Below, one piece after another: positions 54,680-64,000 of a stretch of DNA of 64,000 bases (its first letter is position 1; every line of letters begins with the position of its first letter). Below the pieces are notes generated by a model, which was not told the origin of the DNA, did no database searches, and saw only the letters and a program-made list of their open reading frames with translations. The stretch comes from Roseovarius salinarum (GTDB lineage Bacteria > Pseudomonadota > Alphaproteobacteria > Rhodobacterales > Rhodobacteraceae). The position numbers were made by a program, and so were the translations under genes. The stretch is from positions 62,001 through 126,000 of the forward strand of contig NZ_PHNT01000001.1 in the NCBI RefSeq assembly GCF_002834145.1, written 5' to 3'.

Positions 54680-55114
54680 ATGATGCAAATCGACGATACC
54701 GACCGCGCCCTCCTGGACCTTCTGCGCCAAAACGCCCGGACGCCCGTGGCCACGCTCGCGCGGCGGCTGGGGCTGGCGCGCACCACGGTGCAGGCACGCA
54801 TGGACCGGCTGGAGGAGGCCGGGGTGATCGCGGGTTATACCCTGCGGCTGGGCGGGGACATGCGCGCGCCGCTGCGCGCCACCGCGCTGGTATCGATCGA
54901 ACCGCGCAGCGGGCCGGCGGTGCTCGACCGGCTGAAGACGCTGCCGGCGGTGCGGCGGGTGCACACGACCTCGGGGCGGTTCGACCTGATCGTCACGCTG
55001 GAGGCGGAGACGACGCAGGCGCTCGACGACACGCTCGACCGCATCGGCGAGGCGCGCGGCGTGAAGGGATCGGAAAGCCTGATCCACCTCGCCACGAAAC
55101 TCGACCGGGGCTGA
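54680..55114 (+). CDS. Lrp/AsnC family transcriptional regulator
   Basis: 144 residues. N-terminal helix-turn-helix (DRALLDLLRQNARTPVATLA and RRLGLARTTVQARMDRLEEA), then the ligand-binding RAM domain (VSIEPRSGPAVLDRLKTL and a VHTTSGRFDLIVTLEA block). It probably senses an amino acid and regulates itself and the divergent ODC-like gene. Followed by copy 2 of the 3'-UTR repeat element. Confidence 0.92.
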   Translation: MMQIDDTDRALLDLLRQNARTPVATLARRLGLARTTVQARMDRLEEAGVIAGYTLRLGGDMRAPLRATALVSIEPRSGPAVLDRLKTLPAVRRVHTTSGRFDLIVTLEAETTQALDDTLDRIGEARGVKGSESLIHLATKLDRG

Positions 55115-55127
55115 CCGGCTGCACCGT

Positions 55128-55177
55128 GCGAGGGGCGCCGCCCCTCGCGCTCCCCGGAGTATTTCAAGCAAGATGAA
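55128..55177 (+). repeat. 3'-UTR repeat element, copy 2
   Basis: Thirteen bases after the Lrp gene stop, GCGAGGGGC (55128-55136) pairs with GCCCCTCGC (55140-55148). Seven bases on comes GGAGTATTTC, two bases (AA), then GCAAGATGAA (55156-55177). Layout and tail match the copy at 3290-3333; both lie just 3' of a gene in the sense orientation. Confidence 0.65.
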
Positions 55178-55267
55178 GGGGCGCGGGCCACGGCATACCG
55201 GCTTTCACTTGGCCGGCACATTCGCTAAGGGGAGCGAACACGCTTGCAAGCACGGGACCAGCGACAG

Positions 55268-58132
55268 ATGGCGATGGACAAGACCTTCAACGCGGCCGAG
55301 GCCGAGGGCCGCCTCTACGACGCCTGGGAAAAGGCCGGCTGCTTCGCCGCCGGCGCGAACGCACGGCCCGGCGCGCCCAGCTACTGCATCATGATCCCGC
55401 CGCCCAATGTGACCGGCAGCCTGCACATGGGACACGCCTTCAACAACACGCTGCAGGACATCCTGATCCGCTGGCACCGGATGCGGGGCTTCGACACGCT
55501 CTGGCAGCCGGGGCAGGACCACGCGGGCATCGCCACGCAGATGGTGGTGGAACGCAAGCTGGCCGAGGACGGCGAGCCGTCGCGCCGCGAGATGGGGCGC
55601 GAGGCGTTCGTCGAGAAGGTCTGGGAGTGGAAGAAGCACTCCGGCGGGACGATCATCAACCAGCTCAAGCGGCTGGGCGCCTCCTGCGACTGGTCGCGCA
55701 ACGCCTTCACCATGTCCGGCGCGCCGGGCGCGCCCGAGGGCGAGGAGGGCAATTTCCACGATGCCGTGATCAAGGTCTTCGTGGACATGTACCACAAGGG
55801 CCAGATCTATCGCGGCAAGCGGCTGGTCAACTGGGACCCGCATTTCGAGACGGCGATTTCCGACCTCGAGGTCGAGAACGTGGAGACGCCGGGCGCGATG
55901 TGGCACTTCAAGTACCCGCTGGCCGGCGGCGAGACCTACACCTACGTCGAGCGCGACGCGGACGGCAACGTCGTGCTGGAGGAGGAGCGCGACTACATCT
56001 CGATCGCCACCACCCGCCCCGAGACGATGCTGGGCGACGGCGCGGTGGCGGTGCACCCGTCGGATGAGCGTTACGCGCCGATCGTCGGCAAGCTGTGCGA
56101 GATCCCGGTCGGCCCGAAGGCGCAGCGCCGCCTGATCCCGATCATCACCGACGACTACCCCGACCCCGAGTTCGGCTCGGGCGCGGTGAAGATCACCGGC
56201 GCGCATGATTTAAACGACTACGCCGTCGCCGCGCGCGGGGGCATCCCGATGTACCGGCTGATGGACACGCGCGCGCACATGCGCGACGACGGCGCGCCCT
56301 ACGCCGAGGCCGCGGCCCGCGCGCAGGAGATCGCCGAGGGCGCCGGCTTCACCGAGGCCGAGGTCGACGCGCTGAACCTGGTGCCCGACGACCTGCGCGG
56401 GCTGGACCGGTTCACCGCGCGCGACAAGGTGGTCGAGCAGATCACCGCCGAAGGGCTGGCCGTCATGACCGAAACGGACGACGGCGATACGGTGCCGCTG
56501 GTGGAACGCAAGCCGATCATGCAGCCCTTCGGGGACCGATCCAAGGTCGTGATCGAGCCGATGCTCACCGACCAGTGGTTCGTGGACACCGACAGGATCG
56601 TCGGCCCGGCGATCGACGCGGTCCGCTCGGGCGAGGTGCGGATCATGCCGGACCAGGATCGCAAGGTATACCTGCACTGGCTGGAGAACATCGAGCCCTG
56701 GTGCATCTCGCGCCAGCTGTGGTGGGGGCACCGCATCCCGGTTTGGTACGACGCCGACGGCAACCAGTACTGCGCCTTTTCCGAGGAGGAGGCACGGGAA
56801 ATGGCACCGGGCAAGACCCTGACACGCGACCCCGACGTGCTCGACACCTGGTTCTCGTCCGGGCTCTGGCCCATCGGCACGCTGGGCTGGCCCGAGGACA
56901 CCGAGGAACTGCGCCGGTATTTCCCCACCTCGACGCTGGTCACGGGCTTCGACATCATCTTCTTCTGGGTCGCCCGGATGATGATGATGCAATACGCCGT
57001 GGTCGGGCAGAAACCGTTTTCGGATGTCTACGTTCATGCCCTTGTCCGCGACGAGAAGGGCAAGAAGATGTCGAAGTCCCTGGGCAACGTGCTCGACCCG
57101 ATCGAGCTGATCGAGGAGTACGGCGCCGACGCTGTCCGCTTCACGCTGACGGCCATGGCGGCGATGGGCCGCGACCTCAAGCTTTCGCCGCAACGCATTG
57201 CCGGCTATCGCAATTTCGGCACCAAGCTGTGGAACGCGGCGCGCTTTGCGGAGATGAACGGCGCCACCGGCAGCGACGGACGGCTGCCCGCGGCCACGCA
57301 TACCGTCAACCGCTGGATCCTGGGCGAGACCGCCCGCGTGCGCGAGGAGGTCGACGCCGCGCTGGGCGCCTACCGGTTCAACGACGCGGCCAATGCGCTC
57401 TACGCCTTCGTCTGGGGCAAGGTCTGCGACTGGTACGTCGAGTTCTCCAAGCCGCTGCTGATGGATGGCGACGCCGCGGCCCGGGCGGAAACGCAAGCCT
57501 GCATGGCCTGGGTGATCGACCAGTGCCTTGTCATGCTTCACCCCATCATGCCCTTCATCACCGAGGAACTGTGGGGCCTGCTGGGCACCCGCGACACCAT
57601 GCTGGTGCACGCCGACTGGCCCGGGCACACCGCCGCCGGGCTGGCCGACCCGGAGGCCGACCGCGAGATGACCTGGGTCATCAGCCTGATCGAGAACATC
57701 CGCTCGGCCCGCGCGCAGGTGCATGTGCCCGCCGGCCTTTACGTGCCGGTTCTGGTCACCGAACTCGATGCCGCCGGCCAGGCCGCCTGGGAGAGCAACG
57801 CGGCGCTTATCAAGCGGCTGGCGCGGATCGACAGCATCGAGCGCGTGGACTCCCTGCCCAGGGGCTGCATCACCGTGGCCGTCGAGGGCGGCAGCTTCGG
57901 CCTGCCGGTGGCCGATCTGATCGACGTGGCCGAGGAAAAGGCGCGGCTGGAAAAGACGCTGGGCAAGCTGGAAAAGGAAATGGGCGGGCTGCGCGGGCGG
58001 CTCGACAACCCCAAGTTCCTGCAAAGCGCGCCCGAGGACGTGGTCGAGGAGGCGCGCGAGAACCTCGCCGTCAAGGAGGACGAGGCCGCGCGCCTGCGCG
58101 CCGCGCTGGAGCGGCTGGCCGAACTGGGCTGA
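55268..58132 (+). CDS. valS: Valyl-tRNA synthetase
   Basis: 954 residues. Class I synthetase with HIGH motif as HMGH ([15 protein letters not shown]) and KMSKS ([15 protein letters not shown]). The editing domain has [17 protein letters not shown]-terminal coiled coil ([17 protein letters not shown]) is typical for ValS. ATG 55268 (MAMDKTFNA) matches homologues as I know them. A TTG at 55244 with AAGGGGAG at a good distance is an alternative start. The MFS gene starts three bases after the stop. Confidence 0.97.
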   Translation: MAMDKTFNAAEAEGRLYDAWEKAGCFAAGANARPGAPSYCIMIPPPNVTGSLHMGHAFNNTLQDILIRWHRMRGFDTLWQPGQDHAGIATQMVVERKLAEDGEPSRREMGREAFVEKVWEWKKHSGGTIINQLKRLGASCDWSRNAFTMSGAPGAPEGEEGNFHDAVIKVFVDMYHKGQIYRGKRLVNWDPHFETAISDLEVENVETPGAMWHFKYPLAGGETYTYVERDADGNVVLEEERDYISIATTRPETMLGDGAVAVHPSDERYAPIVGKLCEIPVGPKAQRRLIPIITDDYPDPEFGSGAVKITGAHDLNDYAVAARGGIPMYRLMDTRAHMRDDGAPYAEAAARAQEIAEGAGFTEAEVDALNLVPDDLRGLDRFTARDKVVEQITAEGLAVMTETDDGDTVPLVERKPIMQPFGDRSKVVIEPMLTDQWFVDTDRIVGPAIDAVRSGEVRIMPDQDRKVYLHWLENIEPWCISRQLWWGHRIPVWYDADGNQYCAFSEEEAREMAPGKTLTRDPDVLDTWFSSGLWPIGTLGWPEDTEELRRYFPTSTLVTGFDIIFFWVARMMMMQYAVVGQKPFSDVYVHALVRDEKGKKMSKSLGNVLDPIELIEEYGADAVRFTLTAMAAMGRDLKLSPQRIAGYRNFGTKLWNAARFAEMNGATGSDGRLPAATHTVNRWILGETARVREEVDAALGAYRFNDAANALYAFVWGKVCDWYVEFSKPLLMDGDAAARAETQACMAWVIDQCLVMLHPIMPFITEELWGLLGTRDTMLVHADWPGHTAAGLADPEADREMTWVISLIENIRSARAQVHVPAGLYVPVLVTELDAAGQAAWESNAALIKRLARIDSIERVDSLPRGCITVAVEGGSFGLPVADLIDVAEEKARLEKTLGKLEKEMGGLRGRLDNPKFLQSAPEDVVEEARENLAVKEDEAARLRAALERLAELG

Positions 58133-58135
58133 CGC

Positions 58136-59329
58136 TTGGCACGCAAGGGCACCTTCGAGCGCGCCGACGCGATGATCTATTTCGGCGGGCTCACGGCACT
58201 GACCGCGATCTCGGTCGACATCGTGCTGCCCGCCACCGGGGTGGTGGCGCGCGATTTCGGCACGCGGGAATCGCTGGGCGCGCTGCTCGTGGGCAGCTAT
58301 TTCATCGCCTACGCCGTCGGGCAGCTTTTCTGGGGCGTTTTCTCGGACGCCTTCGGGCGCAAGCGTGCGCTGGTGGTCAGCCTCGGGCTTTTCACGCTGG
58401 CCAGCGCCGCCTGCGCGCTGGCGCCGGGTTTCGGCTTCCTGGTGGCGATGCGCGCGGTGCAGGGGCTGGTGGGCGGCACGCCGGTCATCGCGCGGGCCAT
58501 GGTGCGCGACGTGACCCATGGCAACCAGGCCGCGCGCATCCTTGCCGTGCTTTCGGCGATCCTGACGATCGCCACGCTGATCGCGCCGGTGATCGGCTCG
58601 GGGCTGCTGGTGCTGTTCGAATGGCAGGCGATGTTCTGGGCTCTGGCCCTGATGGGGTTGGCGTTCCTCGCCTACACGCTGGTGTTCATCGACGAAACCG
58701 CCGGCCAGCGCCGCCCCGAGCGGTTCTCGCTGCGGTTCGTCGTGCAGGCCTCGCGGAAGCTGCTGGCGATGCCGGCGTTCCTCGTGCCGATGGCGTTCGG
58801 CAGCCTGTCTTTCGCCGGCTACGCGGCGATCCTGTCGGTGGGCGCGGTGCTGACAGAAACGGTCTATGCCGTGGCACCGACGGCCTTCGGCTCGCTCTTC
58901 GCGCTGGCCGCGCTGTCGAACACCGCCGGCGCGATGCTGCTGCGGCGGATGCTGCGGGGCGTGCAGGCGCCGCGGATGGCGATGATGTCGGTCGCGTTCC
59001 TGGGGCTTGCCGGCGCGGTCTCGCTGGTTTCGGCGGTCGTCACCCCCTCGCTGCCCGTGTTCTGGGGCGTCGTCTGCCTTTACGTCATGGCGTTCGGGAT
59101 GGTGCTGCCGATCTCGATCGCGCTGGCCATGGACCCCGCGGGCGAGATGCCCGGCTTTGCCACCTCGCTCATGGGGGCGGCGCAGATGGGCGGTGGCGCC
59201 GTCGGCGCGGGGCTGGCCACGCTTCTGTTCGACGGCACGCACCGGGCGATCCCGGTGACGATGGCGCTGTTCGCCGCGCTGGCGGTTCTGGTCCTTTTCC
59301 TCGGCCGCAGGGTCCTGACAGCTTCCTGA
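58136..59329 (+). CDS. MFS transporter, Bcr/CflA family drug efflux
   Basis: 397 residues with 12 transmembrane helices. The family motifs are SVDIVLPATGVVARDFG (helix 1), the loop GVFSDAFGRKRALV and RAVQGLVGGTPVIARAMVRD, as in Bcr/CflA multidrug exporters. Start TTG 58136. It follows valS by three bases, so it is probably co-transcribed. Confidence 0.88.
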   Translation: MARKGTFERADAMIYFGGLTALTAISVDIVLPATGVVARDFGTRESLGALLVGSYFIAYAVGQLFWGVFSDAFGRKRALVVSLGLFTLASAACALAPGFGFLVAMRAVQGLVGGTPVIARAMVRDVTHGNQAARILAVLSAILTIATLIAPVIGSGLLVLFEWQAMFWALALMGLAFLAYTLVFIDETAGQRRPERFSLRFVVQASRKLLAMPAFLVPMAFGSLSFAGYAAILSVGAVLTETVYAVAPTAFGSLFALAALSNTAGAMLLRRMLRGVQAPRMAMMSVAFLGLAGAVSLVSAVVTPSLPVFWGVVCLYVMAFGMVLPISIALAMDPAGEMPGFATSLMGAAQMGGGAVGAGLATLLFDGTHRAIPVTMALFAALAVLVLFLGRRVLTAS

Positions 59330-59381
59330 GCGCCCGCGCGACCCGCTTGCACCGGGCCGGCGAAAGGCTTTATCTCGCCCC

Positions 59382-60488
59382 ATGACCGGTCCGCGCTATA
59401 CCCCGCTCGTCCAATCGCTGCCCGCCAACGTGCCGTTCGTGGGCCCCGAGGAACAGGAACGCGCGCGCGGCGCGCCCTTCGCGGCGCGGATGGGCGCCAA
59501 CGAAAGCGTCTTCGGCCCATCGCCCAAGGCGGTCGAGGCCATGCAGGCCGAGGCCCGCGAGATCTGGAAATACGGCGACCCCGGCAGCCATGACCTGCGC
59601 GCCGCGCTGGCCGATCACATGGGCGTGGCCCCCGAGAACGTGCTGGTGGGCGAGGGGATCGACGGGCTTCTGGGCTATCTCGTGCGGTTGCTGATCGCGC
59701 CGGGCGACGCGGTGGTCACCTCCGACGGGGCCTATCCCACCTTCAACTACCACGTCACCGGATTCGGCGGCTCGCTGCACAAGGTGCCCTACCGCGACGA
59801 CCGCGAGGACCTGGCCGCGCTGATCGCCAAGGCCGCCGAGGTGGACGCCAAGCTGGTCTATTTCGCCAATCCCGACAACCCGATGGGCAGCTGGCACGAC
59901 GGCAACACCGTCACGGCCGCGCTGGACGACCTGCCCGAGGGCTGCCTGCTGCTGCTCGACGAGGCCTATGTGGAATTCGCCCCTGACGGCACGGCGCCGC
60001 GCCTGTCCTCCGACGATCGCCGGGTGATCCGGATGCGCACCTTTTCCAAGGCCTACGGCATGGCCGGGGCGCGGATCGGCTATGCCGTCGGCGCGCCGGG
60101 GCTGATCCGCAGTTTCGACAAGATCCGCAACCACTTCGGCATGAACCGCATGGCGCAGGCAGGCGCGCTGGCGGCGCTGCACGACGCCGGGTGGCTGGCC
60201 CACGTCCAGGCCGAGGTGGGCCGCGCGCGCGACGGCATCGCGCGCATCGCGCGGGAAAACGGGCTGACAGCCCTTCCGTCGGCCACCAATTTCGTTGCCG
60301 TCGATTGCGGCGGCGACGGCGATTTCGCACGCCGGGTGCTGGCCGCGCTGGTGGCGCGCGGCATCTTCGTGCGCATGCCCTTCGTCGCCCCGCAGGACCG
60401 TTGCATCCGCGTCAGCTGCGGCCGCCCCGAGGACCTGCAGGCGCTGGCCGACGCGCTGCCCGGCGCATTGGCGGAAGCACGCGGGTAA
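59382..60488 (+). CDS. Histidinol-phosphate aminotransferase-like PLP aminotransferase
   Basis: 368 residues of fold type I. The PLP lysine is Lys223 in RTFSKAYGMAGARIGYAVG; LLLLDEAYVEFAPDG gives the cofactor Asp193 and Tyr196. HisC-like overall, yet it lies away from other his genes and shares features with broad-specificity members, so imidazole acetol phosphate may not be its main substrate. Confidence 0.88.
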   Translation: MTGPRYTPLVQSLPANVPFVGPEEQERARGAPFAARMGANESVFGPSPKAVEAMQAEAREIWKYGDPGSHDLRAALADHMGVAPENVLVGEGIDGLLGYLVRLLIAPGDAVVTSDGAYPTFNYHVTGFGGSLHKVPYRDDREDLAALIAKAAEVDAKLVYFANPDNPMGSWHDGNTVTAALDDLPEGCLLLLDEAYVEFAPDGTAPRLSSDDRRVIRMRTFSKAYGMAGARIGYAVGAPGLIRSFDKIRNHFGMNRMAQAGALAALHDAGWLAHVQAEVGRARDGIARIARENGLTALPSATNFVAVDCGGDGDFARRVLAALVARGIFVRMPFVAPQDRCIRVSCGRPEDLQALADALPGALAEARG

Positions 60489-60544
60489 CGCCGCCGTCAG
60501 CAGTTTTCACCTGACGCGCGGGCGATCCGCGTTACACTGGGGTC

Positions 60545-60724
60545 ATGCGACGTGGAAACCGGCCCGCCGCCCCCGACTACACCAGTGCCGCGCTGGTGAT
60601 GGGGCTGGTGAACCTGCTGTGGATCTTCTTCGTGCTCCGGGCCGTGTTCGGTCTCTGGGCGGTGCTTGTCGCGGGGATCGTCCTCGACAAGGCGATCAGC
60701 CGAATCGGCCGCCGCCGGCGCTGA
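60545..60724 (+). CDS. Small membrane protein (59 residues)
   Basis: ATG 60545 to TGA 60724. It encodes a basic N terminus (MRRGNRPAAPDYTSAALVMG), two hydrophobic segments (LVNLLWIFFVLRAVFG and LWAVLVAGIVLD) and a basic tail ending RIGRRRR. No ribosome binding site is obvious. It lies between two genuine genes; GC-rich coding-like bias and the hydrophobic pattern support a real membrane protein of unknown role. Confidence 0.6.
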   Translation: MRRGNRPAAPDYTSAALVMGLVNLLWIFFVLRAVFGLWAVLVAGIVLDKAISRIGRRRR

Positions 60725-60729
60725 GCGCC

Positions 60730-61932
60730 TCAGTCCCGGCCGCCGCTGATGACCGCCGCGGCGGCGTCGAGCGCGCCGGCCCCGTGCGGGATGCCCAGTG
60801 CCTCCATGCCCGCCTGGACCGAGCCCAGCATCCCCAGCACCATGTGCGGGTTCACGTGCCCCATGTGCCCCATGCGGAAGAAGCCGTGCCAGGCCGGGTC
60901 GCCCGGATCGGCCATGCCCAGCCCGATGCCCAGGGTCACCCCCGCCTCGCCGGCCACCCAGTCGCGCAGCCGCGTTCCGTCGGGCGGGTCGAGCCGCAGC
61001 GCCGTCACCGCGTGGCTGCGATGCGCCGGCGTGCCGAGGTTGAGCGCCAGCGGCCCGCCCTGCCCCCAGGCATCGCAGGCCGCCCAGATCGCGCGCGCCA
61101 GCCGCGCGTGACGCTCCCAGATCGGCTCGAGCCCCTCGCCCTTGATCATGTCCAGCGCCGCGCGCAGGCCGAACAGGTGATGGGTAGGGGCCGTGCCGCC
61201 GAAATACTGGTAGAACATCTCGGGATCAGCGCGCGGCCCCCAGTCCCAGTAGCGGCTGACGCGCGGCATCCCTGCCCGGGCCGCCGCGGCCTTGTCGTTG
61301 AAGAAAACGAAGCCCAGGCCTGGCGGCACCATCAATCCCTTCTGGCTGGCGGCCACGGTCACGTCGACGCCCCAGGCGTCCATCTCGAACCGGTCGCAGG
61401 CCAGCGAGGCGATGCAATCGGCCATCAGCAGCGCGGGGTGCCCGGCCGCGTCGATCGCCGCGCGCACGCCCTTAAGGTCGTTGCGCACCGAGGTCGCGGT
61501 ATCGACATGCGTGGCCAGCACCGCCTTGATGTCGCGGGCCGTGTCGGCGCGCAGCGCGGCCTCCAGCCGGTCGGGGTCCACCGGCGCCTGCTTGCCGAAA
61601 TCGAGGATCTGCGGCGCCACCCCCACGCCCCGGGCGATGTCGGCCCAGCCGTGCCCGAAACGGCCCGTGGCAGGCACCAGCACCTTGTCGCCCGGCGCCA
61701 GCACGTTGGCCAGTGCCGCTTCCCACGCGCCGTGGCCGTTGGAAATGTAGATCGCCACGTGGCCCTCGGTGCGCGCCACATGCGCCAGATCCGGGATCAA
61801 CCCGGACGTCATCTCGATCAGTTCGCCCTCGTAGATGTTGGGCGCGGCGCGATGCATGGCGCGCAGCACCGCGTCGGGCATCACCGAGGGGCCGGGAATG
61901 GCCAGATAGGGGCGTCCGCCGGCGTGGCTCAT
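60730..61932 (-). CDS. Alanine/serine-glyoxylate aminotransferase family protein
   Basis: 400 residues of the AGXT/SPT class V aminotransferases. The PLP lysine is Lys198 (VAASQKGLMVPPG), the cofactor segment LLMADCIASLACDRFEMDAW. Members use glyoxylate with serine or alanine, or ureidoglycine with glyoxylate (PucG). Substrates cannot be told here. The product may feed glycine metabolism. Confidence 0.85.
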   Translation of the reverse strand: MSHAGGRPYLAIPGPSVMPDAVLRAMHRAAPNIYEGELIEMTSGLIPDLAHVARTEGHVAIYISNGHGAWEAALANVLAPGDKVLVPATGRFGHGWADIARGVGVAPQILDFGKQAPVDPDRLEAALRADTARDIKAVLATHVDTATSVRNDLKGVRAAIDAAGHPALLMADCIASLACDRFEMDAWGVDVTVAASQKGLMVPPGLGFVFFNDKAAAARAGMPRVSRYWDWGPRADPEMFYQYFGGTAPTHHLFGLRAALDMIKGEGLEPIWERHARLARAIWAACDAWGQGGPLALNLGTPAHRSHAVTALRLDPPDGTRLRDWVAGEAGVTLGIGLGMADPGDPAWHGFFRMGHMGHVNPHMVLGMLGSVQAGMEALGIPHGAGALDAAAAVISGGRD

Positions 61933-62089
61933 GGCGTCTCTCGCGGATTGGGGTGGTCGGTGCCGTGCACTCTACCGGGCCGCCGCGTGGCGTCAATGCG
62001 CCCCGCCCCGCTTGCCTTGGTCGCCGCGCCCGCCTATGTCGGGGCGACCGCGCCACGCCGGCGCGACATCACCACAAGCCGGGCCTTGC

Positions 62090-62773
62090 ATGACGCCGTT
62101 CAAACGCATCGGAGACTGGGAACGCCGCCTGCGTGCCCACTACAACACCGACCTGTCGACGCCCGAGAACCGGCGCCGCGCTCATATCTACAACCTTTGG
62201 TTCGATCACGCGGTCCTGCGCAAGGTCTGGACGAACTTCGGCGAGGTCGCGCCGGGCGTCTACCGCTCCAACCAGCCGACCCACGAACGCTTCGTCAAGC
62301 TCCGGGACATGGGGGTGCGCTCGGTGCTGAACCTGCGCGGGGCAGCCGGCGCGGCGCATTACCTGGTGGAGGAGGAAAGCTGCCGCGCGCTGGGGCTCGC
62401 GCTGGTCAACACCACGCTGCATGCGCGCTATGCCGCGCCGCCCGAGGACATACAGGCCGTTCTCGACGCCTTCCGCCGGATCGAGAGACCCTTCGTCATG
62501 CACTGCAAGTCCGGCGCGGACCGGGCGGGGTTCGCCGCGGCGCTCTACCGCCTGGTGATCGAGGGGCGCCCGATGGCCGAGGCGCGCGAGATGCTCAGCG
62601 CACGCTACATCCACTTCCGCTGGACGCGCACGGGCGTGCTCGATCACATCCTCGATCTTTACGAGGCACGCAACGCCCAACGCCCCATCGACTTCGAGGC
62701 ATGGATCGCCCGCGAATACGACCGGGACGCGGCGCAGCAGAGTTTCGAGGCACGGGGCCGGCGCCTGTTCTGA
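62090..62773 (+). CDS. Dual-specificity/tyrosine phosphatase-like protein
   Basis: 227 residues. The P-loop HCKSGADRAG has the nucleophile Cys139 and Arg145 (C-x5-R). The N-terminal block YRSNQPTHERFVKLRDMGVR continuing SVLNLRG resembles DUF442/SIW14-type phosphatases, some of which act on phosphoinositides or phosphate esters rather than proteins. No signal peptide. Convergent with the glycosyltransferase gene. Confidence 0.87.
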   Translation: MTPFKRIGDWERRLRAHYNTDLSTPENRRRAHIYNLWFDHAVLRKVWTNFGEVAPGVYRSNQPTHERFVKLRDMGVRSVLNLRGAAGAAHYLVEEESCRALGLALVNTTLHARYAAPPEDIQAVLDAFRRIERPFVMHCKSGADRAGFAAALYRLVIEGRPMAEAREMLSARYIHFRWTRTGVLDHILDLYEARNAQRPIDFEAWIAREYDRDAAQQSFEARGRRLF

Positions 62774-62776
62774 CCC

Positions 62777-63448
62777 TCAGTAGCGGCCCGCCAGCCGCTC
62801 CGGGTCCGCCCCGGCGAGGTAACGCAGCAGCAGCGCGAGGTTGCGCAGCCCCCGCCGTGTCCAGCCCTGTGCGGCGTAACGCGCGGCAGAGGTGCGCACC
62901 CGGCCCGGCAACATCCGCGGGCGCGGGCGCAAGCGGCGGACCAGCGCCACGTCCTCCATCAGCGGGATCGCATCGAACCCGCCGGCGGCGTCGTAATCGG
63001 CGCGTGAAACCAGAAGCCCCTGGTCGCCGTAGGGCAGGCCGAACAACGCCGTGCGCAGGTTCGCCCAGCCCGCCACCAACCGGGGCGCCAGCCCGCGGGC
63101 GTCGAACCCCAGCCGGAAACATGCCGGATGCCCGCGCGCCATCTGCGCCTGCACCAGATCGGGCCAGTCGCCCGGCAAGCGGGTGTCGGCATGCAGGAAC
63201 AGCAGCCAGTCGCCCCGAGCGGCGTCCGCGCCCCGACGAAGCTGCCCCCCGCGGCCCGGCGAACCCGTCACCAACTCGGCCCCGGCCGCTTCGGCAATGG
63301 CGGCGGTGGCATCGGACGAGCCGCCATCGGTGATGATCAACTCACGGATGATCCCCGCCTCCAGCCCCGGCCCCAGCGCGTGCAGGCAGCCGCGCAGGCC
63401 GTCTTCGGCATCGAGCGTCGGGATCACGATCGACAGTGGCGCGCGCAT
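62777..63448 (-). CDS. TIGR04283-type family 2 glycosyltransferase
   Basis: 223 residues. GT2 start LSIVIPTLDAEDGLRGCL, the nucleotide site IITDGGSSDATAAIAEAAGA, the family block GSPGRGGQLRRGADAARGDW and LLFLHADTRLPGDW, then GLPYGDQGLLVSR. These match the TIGR04283 group, which is linked to arsenosugar synthesis in some bacteria; the usual partners (ArsS-like radical SAM and others) are not in the window. Function inferred. Confidence 0.83.
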   Translation of the reverse strand: MRAPLSIVIPTLDAEDGLRGCLHALGPGLEAGIIRELIITDGGSSDATAAIAEAAGAELVTGSPGRGGQLRRGADAARGDWLLFLHADTRLPGDWPDLVQAQMARGHPACFRLGFDARGLAPRLVAGWANLRTALFGLPYGDQGLLVSRADYDAAGGFDAIPLMEDVALVRRLRPRPRMLPGRVRTSAARYAAQGWTRRGLRNLALLLRYLAGADPERLAGRY

Positions 63449-63514
63449 TCATCACCCCCTGTTGCCGCCCGTGACATGACATATATTACGCCGCAAACGG
63501 CAAGGGGAGCGGAA

Positions 63515-64000
63515 ATGACGCGCGCGATTCATCGCATCGAGGGGCCGGACGCCGAAAGCTTTCTGCAGGGGCTCGTCACCAACGACGTCGAGAAGCTCGA
63601 CGACGGACCGGTCTACGCCGCGATCCTGACGCCGCAGGGCAAGTATCTGGCGGACTTCCTTCTGGTGCGCCAGGGCGGCGCGATCCTGCTGGACGTGGAT
63701 GCCGACCTGTCCGACGACCTGATCCGGAAACTGACGATGTACAAGCTGCGCGCGGCCGTGGAGATCTCGGAAACCGACCTTCAGGTGCGCCGCGGCACCG
63801 GCCCGGCGCCCGCCGGTGCGGTGGCCGACCCGCGCCACCCGGCACTGGGCTGGCGGCTTTACGGGGACGAGGGCGGCGATGACGGCACGGATTTCGATGC
63901 CATCCGCGTGGCGCATTGCATCCCCGAAGCGGGCATCGAGCTCATCCCGGGCGAGACACTTATCCTCGAGGCCGGGTTCGACCGGCTGAACGGCGTCGAT
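63515..64000 (+). CDS. ygfZ: YgfZ/GcvT-type folate-binding protein (3' end cut by window)
   Basis: 162 codons visible. It starts AIHRIEGPDAESFLQGLVTN, then LTPQGKYLADFLLVRQGG, and ends at the window edge after EAGFDRLNGVD, just before the expected K-G-C-x-x-G-Q-E signature of YgfZ. In E. coli this tetrahydrofolate-dependent protein helps repair or assemble some Fe-S proteins. AAGGGGAG lies 6 bases before ATG 63515. Divergent from the glycosyltransferase gene. Confidence 0.88.
   Translation, partial: MTRAIHRIEGPDAESFLQGLVTNDVEKLDDGPVYAAILTPQGKYLADFLLVRQGGAILLDVDADLSDDLIRKLTMYKLRAAVEISETDLQVRRGTGPAPAGAVADPRHPALGWRLYGDEGGDDGTDFDAIRVAHCIPEAGIELIPGETLILEAGFDRLNGVD

Noticed and set aside
50944..55176. 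A 1410-codon open frame on the plus strand
   Set aside because: It is antisense to the CoxL-like and ODC genes, whose motifs are intact. The Arg/His/Gly-rich translation is typical of a high-GC shadow frame.
56210..59383. A 1057-codon open frame on the minus strand
   Set aside because: It is antisense to valS and the MFS gene, which have complete families and motifs. The translation is low-complexity Arg/His/Gln/Gly.

Overview
The window looks like a chromosomal segment of a high-GC alphaproteobacterium of the family Rhodobacteraceae (Rhodobacter/Roseobacter group). The evidence is a ferredoxin of the Rhodobacter capsulatus ferredoxin VI type, a SAM-II riboswitch, a GTTC-N7-GTTC SOS box of the alphaproteobacterial type, the hflK-hflC-DUF2065-degP order, and several small families typical of Rhodobacterales (DUF2842, DUF6524-like, a large acidic protein with conserved ends). 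No rRNA, tRNA, CRISPR array, prophage or intact insertion sequence was found. Coding density is high. Most very long open frames on the opposite strand are GC-driven shadows and are not annotated.

Layout. 0-10 kb: metZ under a SAM-II riboswitch with its own terminator, a hydrolase, a glutathione transferase, yciB with an EamA transporter, an MgtC-like protein, ftsY, an orphan NuoE-NuoF fusion and an AlkB-type monooxygenase. 10-21.7 kb: xseA and purD (divergent), an FG-GAP protein with the ferredoxin, an SOS-box-controlled fragment equal to the C-terminal OB fold of DnaE2, a peptidoglycan-binding lipoprotein, the membrane protein quality-control block degP/DUF2065/hflC/hflK, gor and rpiA. 21.8-28.2 kb: a second glutathione transferase, a diheme cytochrome c with a lipid A oxidase-like outer-membrane protein, a cysteine-rich 70-residue protein, sdaA, an L,D-transpeptidase-like exported protein and a decayed IS3 orfA in a gene-poor stretch. 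28.2-40.3 kb: an EamA transporter, thiamine pyrophosphokinase, the large acidic protein, DUF2842, purA, secG, pyrG, a sulfotransferase, and two TerB-like proteins translationally linked to a PhnD-like protein.

40.4-50 kb is a polar amino-acid/amine uptake operon (ATPase, binding protein, two permeases) followed by a gamma-glutamylation catabolic cluster: two glutamine-synthetase-like ligases, a class I glutamine amidotransferase, a PuuB-like FAD oxidase and, after a terminator, a DegT-type aminotransferase. Two TTTGATCAAA palindromes sit just upstream of the first ligase and of the amidotransferase, which suggests one shared regulator. 50-64 kb: a DUF2235 hydrolase, a CoxL-like molybdenum hydroxylase large subunit without its partners, an ornithine-decarboxylase-like enzyme divergent from an Lrp regulator, valS, a Bcr/CflA efflux pump, a HisC-like aminotransferase, an AGXT-family aminotransferase, a dual-specificity-type phosphatase, a TIGR04283-type glycosyltransferase, and the start of a YgfZ/GcvT-type folate-binding protein that runs off the end.

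Strongest points for follow-up: the near-leaderless, LexA-box-controlled DnaE2 OB-fold remnant (14.27-14.7 kb), the shared palindromic operator of the gamma-glutamyl cluster, the repeated 3'-UTR element (stem-loop followed by GGAGTATTTC and GCAAGATGAA), and the first ABC permease, which lacks a good start codon behind a perfect 28-base palindrome.
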